A stretch of 6,268 bases of DNA from Alphaproteobacteria bacterium (lineage in GTDB: Bacteria > Pseudomonadota > Alphaproteobacteria > JAJFFI01), in NCBI GenBank assembly GCA_021776755.1, contig JAJFFI010000393.1, positions 1 through 6,268 of the forward strand, read 5' to 3'. The first letter of the stretch is position 1; the number at the start of each line of letters is the position of its first letter. Below the pieces are notes generated by a model. That model did not search any database, was not told the origin of the DNA, and saw nothing but the letters and a program-made list of their open reading frames with translations. This document shows positions 5,887 to 6,268 of this stretch, one piece after another. The translations under genes were made by a program, and so were the position numbers.

Positions 5887-6268
5887 ATGGTTACACGCTG
5901 TTTCAAAATTTTGTCGCGGCTCGCCGCCGGTGCCTTCCTTGCGGCGTCAGCCCTTGGGCTGCCGGCAGCAGCGAATGCCGCCGATATCTATTTCGTGAAC
6001 AAGACGGTCGACCCGCTGACGCTCTACATCAAGGGCGCGCGGGCGTGCGAAGCCGCTCCCGGCGCCGAGTGCAAGGCCGAGAGCGGCGCAGGCGCGCAGG
6101 TTGTCCGGGTGTCCGCGCCAGACGGCAAGACGCTCGAGACCGAACTCACCCTCGGGCGCGACCCGCTGCGCTGGACGGTGTTTTACGGCGACCCGCGCGG
6201 GCGCACACTTGCCGGAAGTACTGCCCCAACGAAAACGGCCCAGACGAAAACCGCCCCCACGAATACGG
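5887..6268 (+). CDS. Exported protein of unknown function, repeat-bearing (C-terminus beyond right edge)
   Basis: ATG at 5887, with GGGGAG 8 bases upstream, opens a frame that is still open after 127 codons at the window edge. The N-terminus is a clear Sec signal peptide: basic residues within MVTRCFKILSR, hydrophobic LAAGAFLAASALGLPAA (12-28), and cleavage probably after ANA (residue 31), leaving ADIYFVNKTVDPLTLYI at the mature start. The mature domain (about 32-110) looks like a small beta-rich fold with alternating strands. Its two cysteines (C54, C62) in ACEAAPGAEC could form a disulfide. From residue 113 the protein becomes a low-complexity Ala-Pro-Thr-Lys repeat, encoded by 15-bp tandem units. 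I do not recognise the family. It is a periplasmic or secreted protein; the role is unknown and the total length is not visible. Confidence 0.75.
   Translation, partial: MVTRCFKILSRLAAGAFLAASALGLPAAANAADIYFVNKTVDPLTLYIKGARACEAAPGAECKAESGAGAQVVRVSAPDGKTLETELTLGRDPLRWTVFYGDPRGRTLAGSTAPTKTAQTKTAPTNT
6223..6267 (+). repeat. Three 15-bp tandem repeats encoding A(P/Q)T(K/N)T
   Basis: Three in-frame 15-bp units (6223-6237, 6238-6252, 6253-6267) follow the pattern GCCCCAACGAAAACG with few changes and encode APTKT, AQTKT and APTNT. The array is cut by the window edge and may be longer. It lies in the exported protein gene, giving a Thr/Pro/Lys-rich tail or linker. The near identity at DNA level suggests recent slippage or unequal exchange and possible length variation between strains. 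Confidence 0.75.

Noticed and set aside
5363..5998. 211-codon plus-strand open frame across DUF1491 and the start of the last gene
   Set aside because: It is antisense to DUF1491 and out of frame with the signal-peptide gene starting at 5887; no recognisable protein features.

Overview
The window is GC-rich, closely packed DNA from a free-living alphaproteobacterium. The strongest lineage marker is a DUF1491 protein, a family I know essentially from Alphaproteobacteria. An almost perfect CtrA-type box (TTAA-N7-TTAA) and the style of the c-di-GMP gene agree with this. A Rhodospirillales-like or related marine/soil lineage is plausible, but the genus cannot be read from the sequence. I see no mobile element, RNA gene or CRISPR array.

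Layout, left to right. (1) At the left edge, on the minus strand, lies the N-terminal part of a GNAT acetyltransferase (1-273). (2) A 277-base divergent intergenic region (274-550) is AT-rich in its middle. It carries several TTAA motifs, a candidate CtrA box overlapping a possible -35 region, and a 29-codon leader ORF that ends in an ATGA overlap with the next gene. (3) A 912-residue PAS-PAS-GGDEF-EAL protein (551-3289, plus) makes and/or degrades cyclic di-GMP. (4) Converging on it from the minus strand is a likely two-gene unit: an Lrp/AsnC-type regulator (4338-4925) followed by a PLP-dependent dehydratase of the EutB (hydroxyectoine utilisation)/threonine dehydratase type (3312-4286). (5) Divergent from the regulator is a small exported cysteine-containing protein of unknown function (5049-5384). 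(6) DUF1491 (5402-5737, minus) follows. (7) A second exported protein (from 5887) runs off the right edge within a 15-bp tandem repeat.

How the genes may work together. The c-di-GMP enzyme stands alone, with no cognate kinase or effector nearby, so it is probably a stand-alone sensor. Its second PAS domain aligns without gaps to my recollection of the FixL haem PAS: His399 falls on the haem-ligating His and Arg419 on the oxygen-sensing Arg. That suggests, without proving, a haem or redox-gas input to c-di-GMP turnover. The GGDEF half has an intact active site and I-site. The EAL half keeps its metal ligands but has Leu872 where active enzymes usually have Gln. The regulator and dehydratase fit the common pattern of a local Lrp/AsnC protein controlling an amino-acid-type catabolic gene, but the usual eut/doe partner genes are not in the window. 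The two small exported proteins have no recognisable function.

Most interesting points: the FixL-like PAS in a GGDEF-EAL protein, the CtrA-type box upstream of it, the EAL substitution, and an insertion of about 14 residues in the ligand-binding loop region of the Lrp-type regulator.
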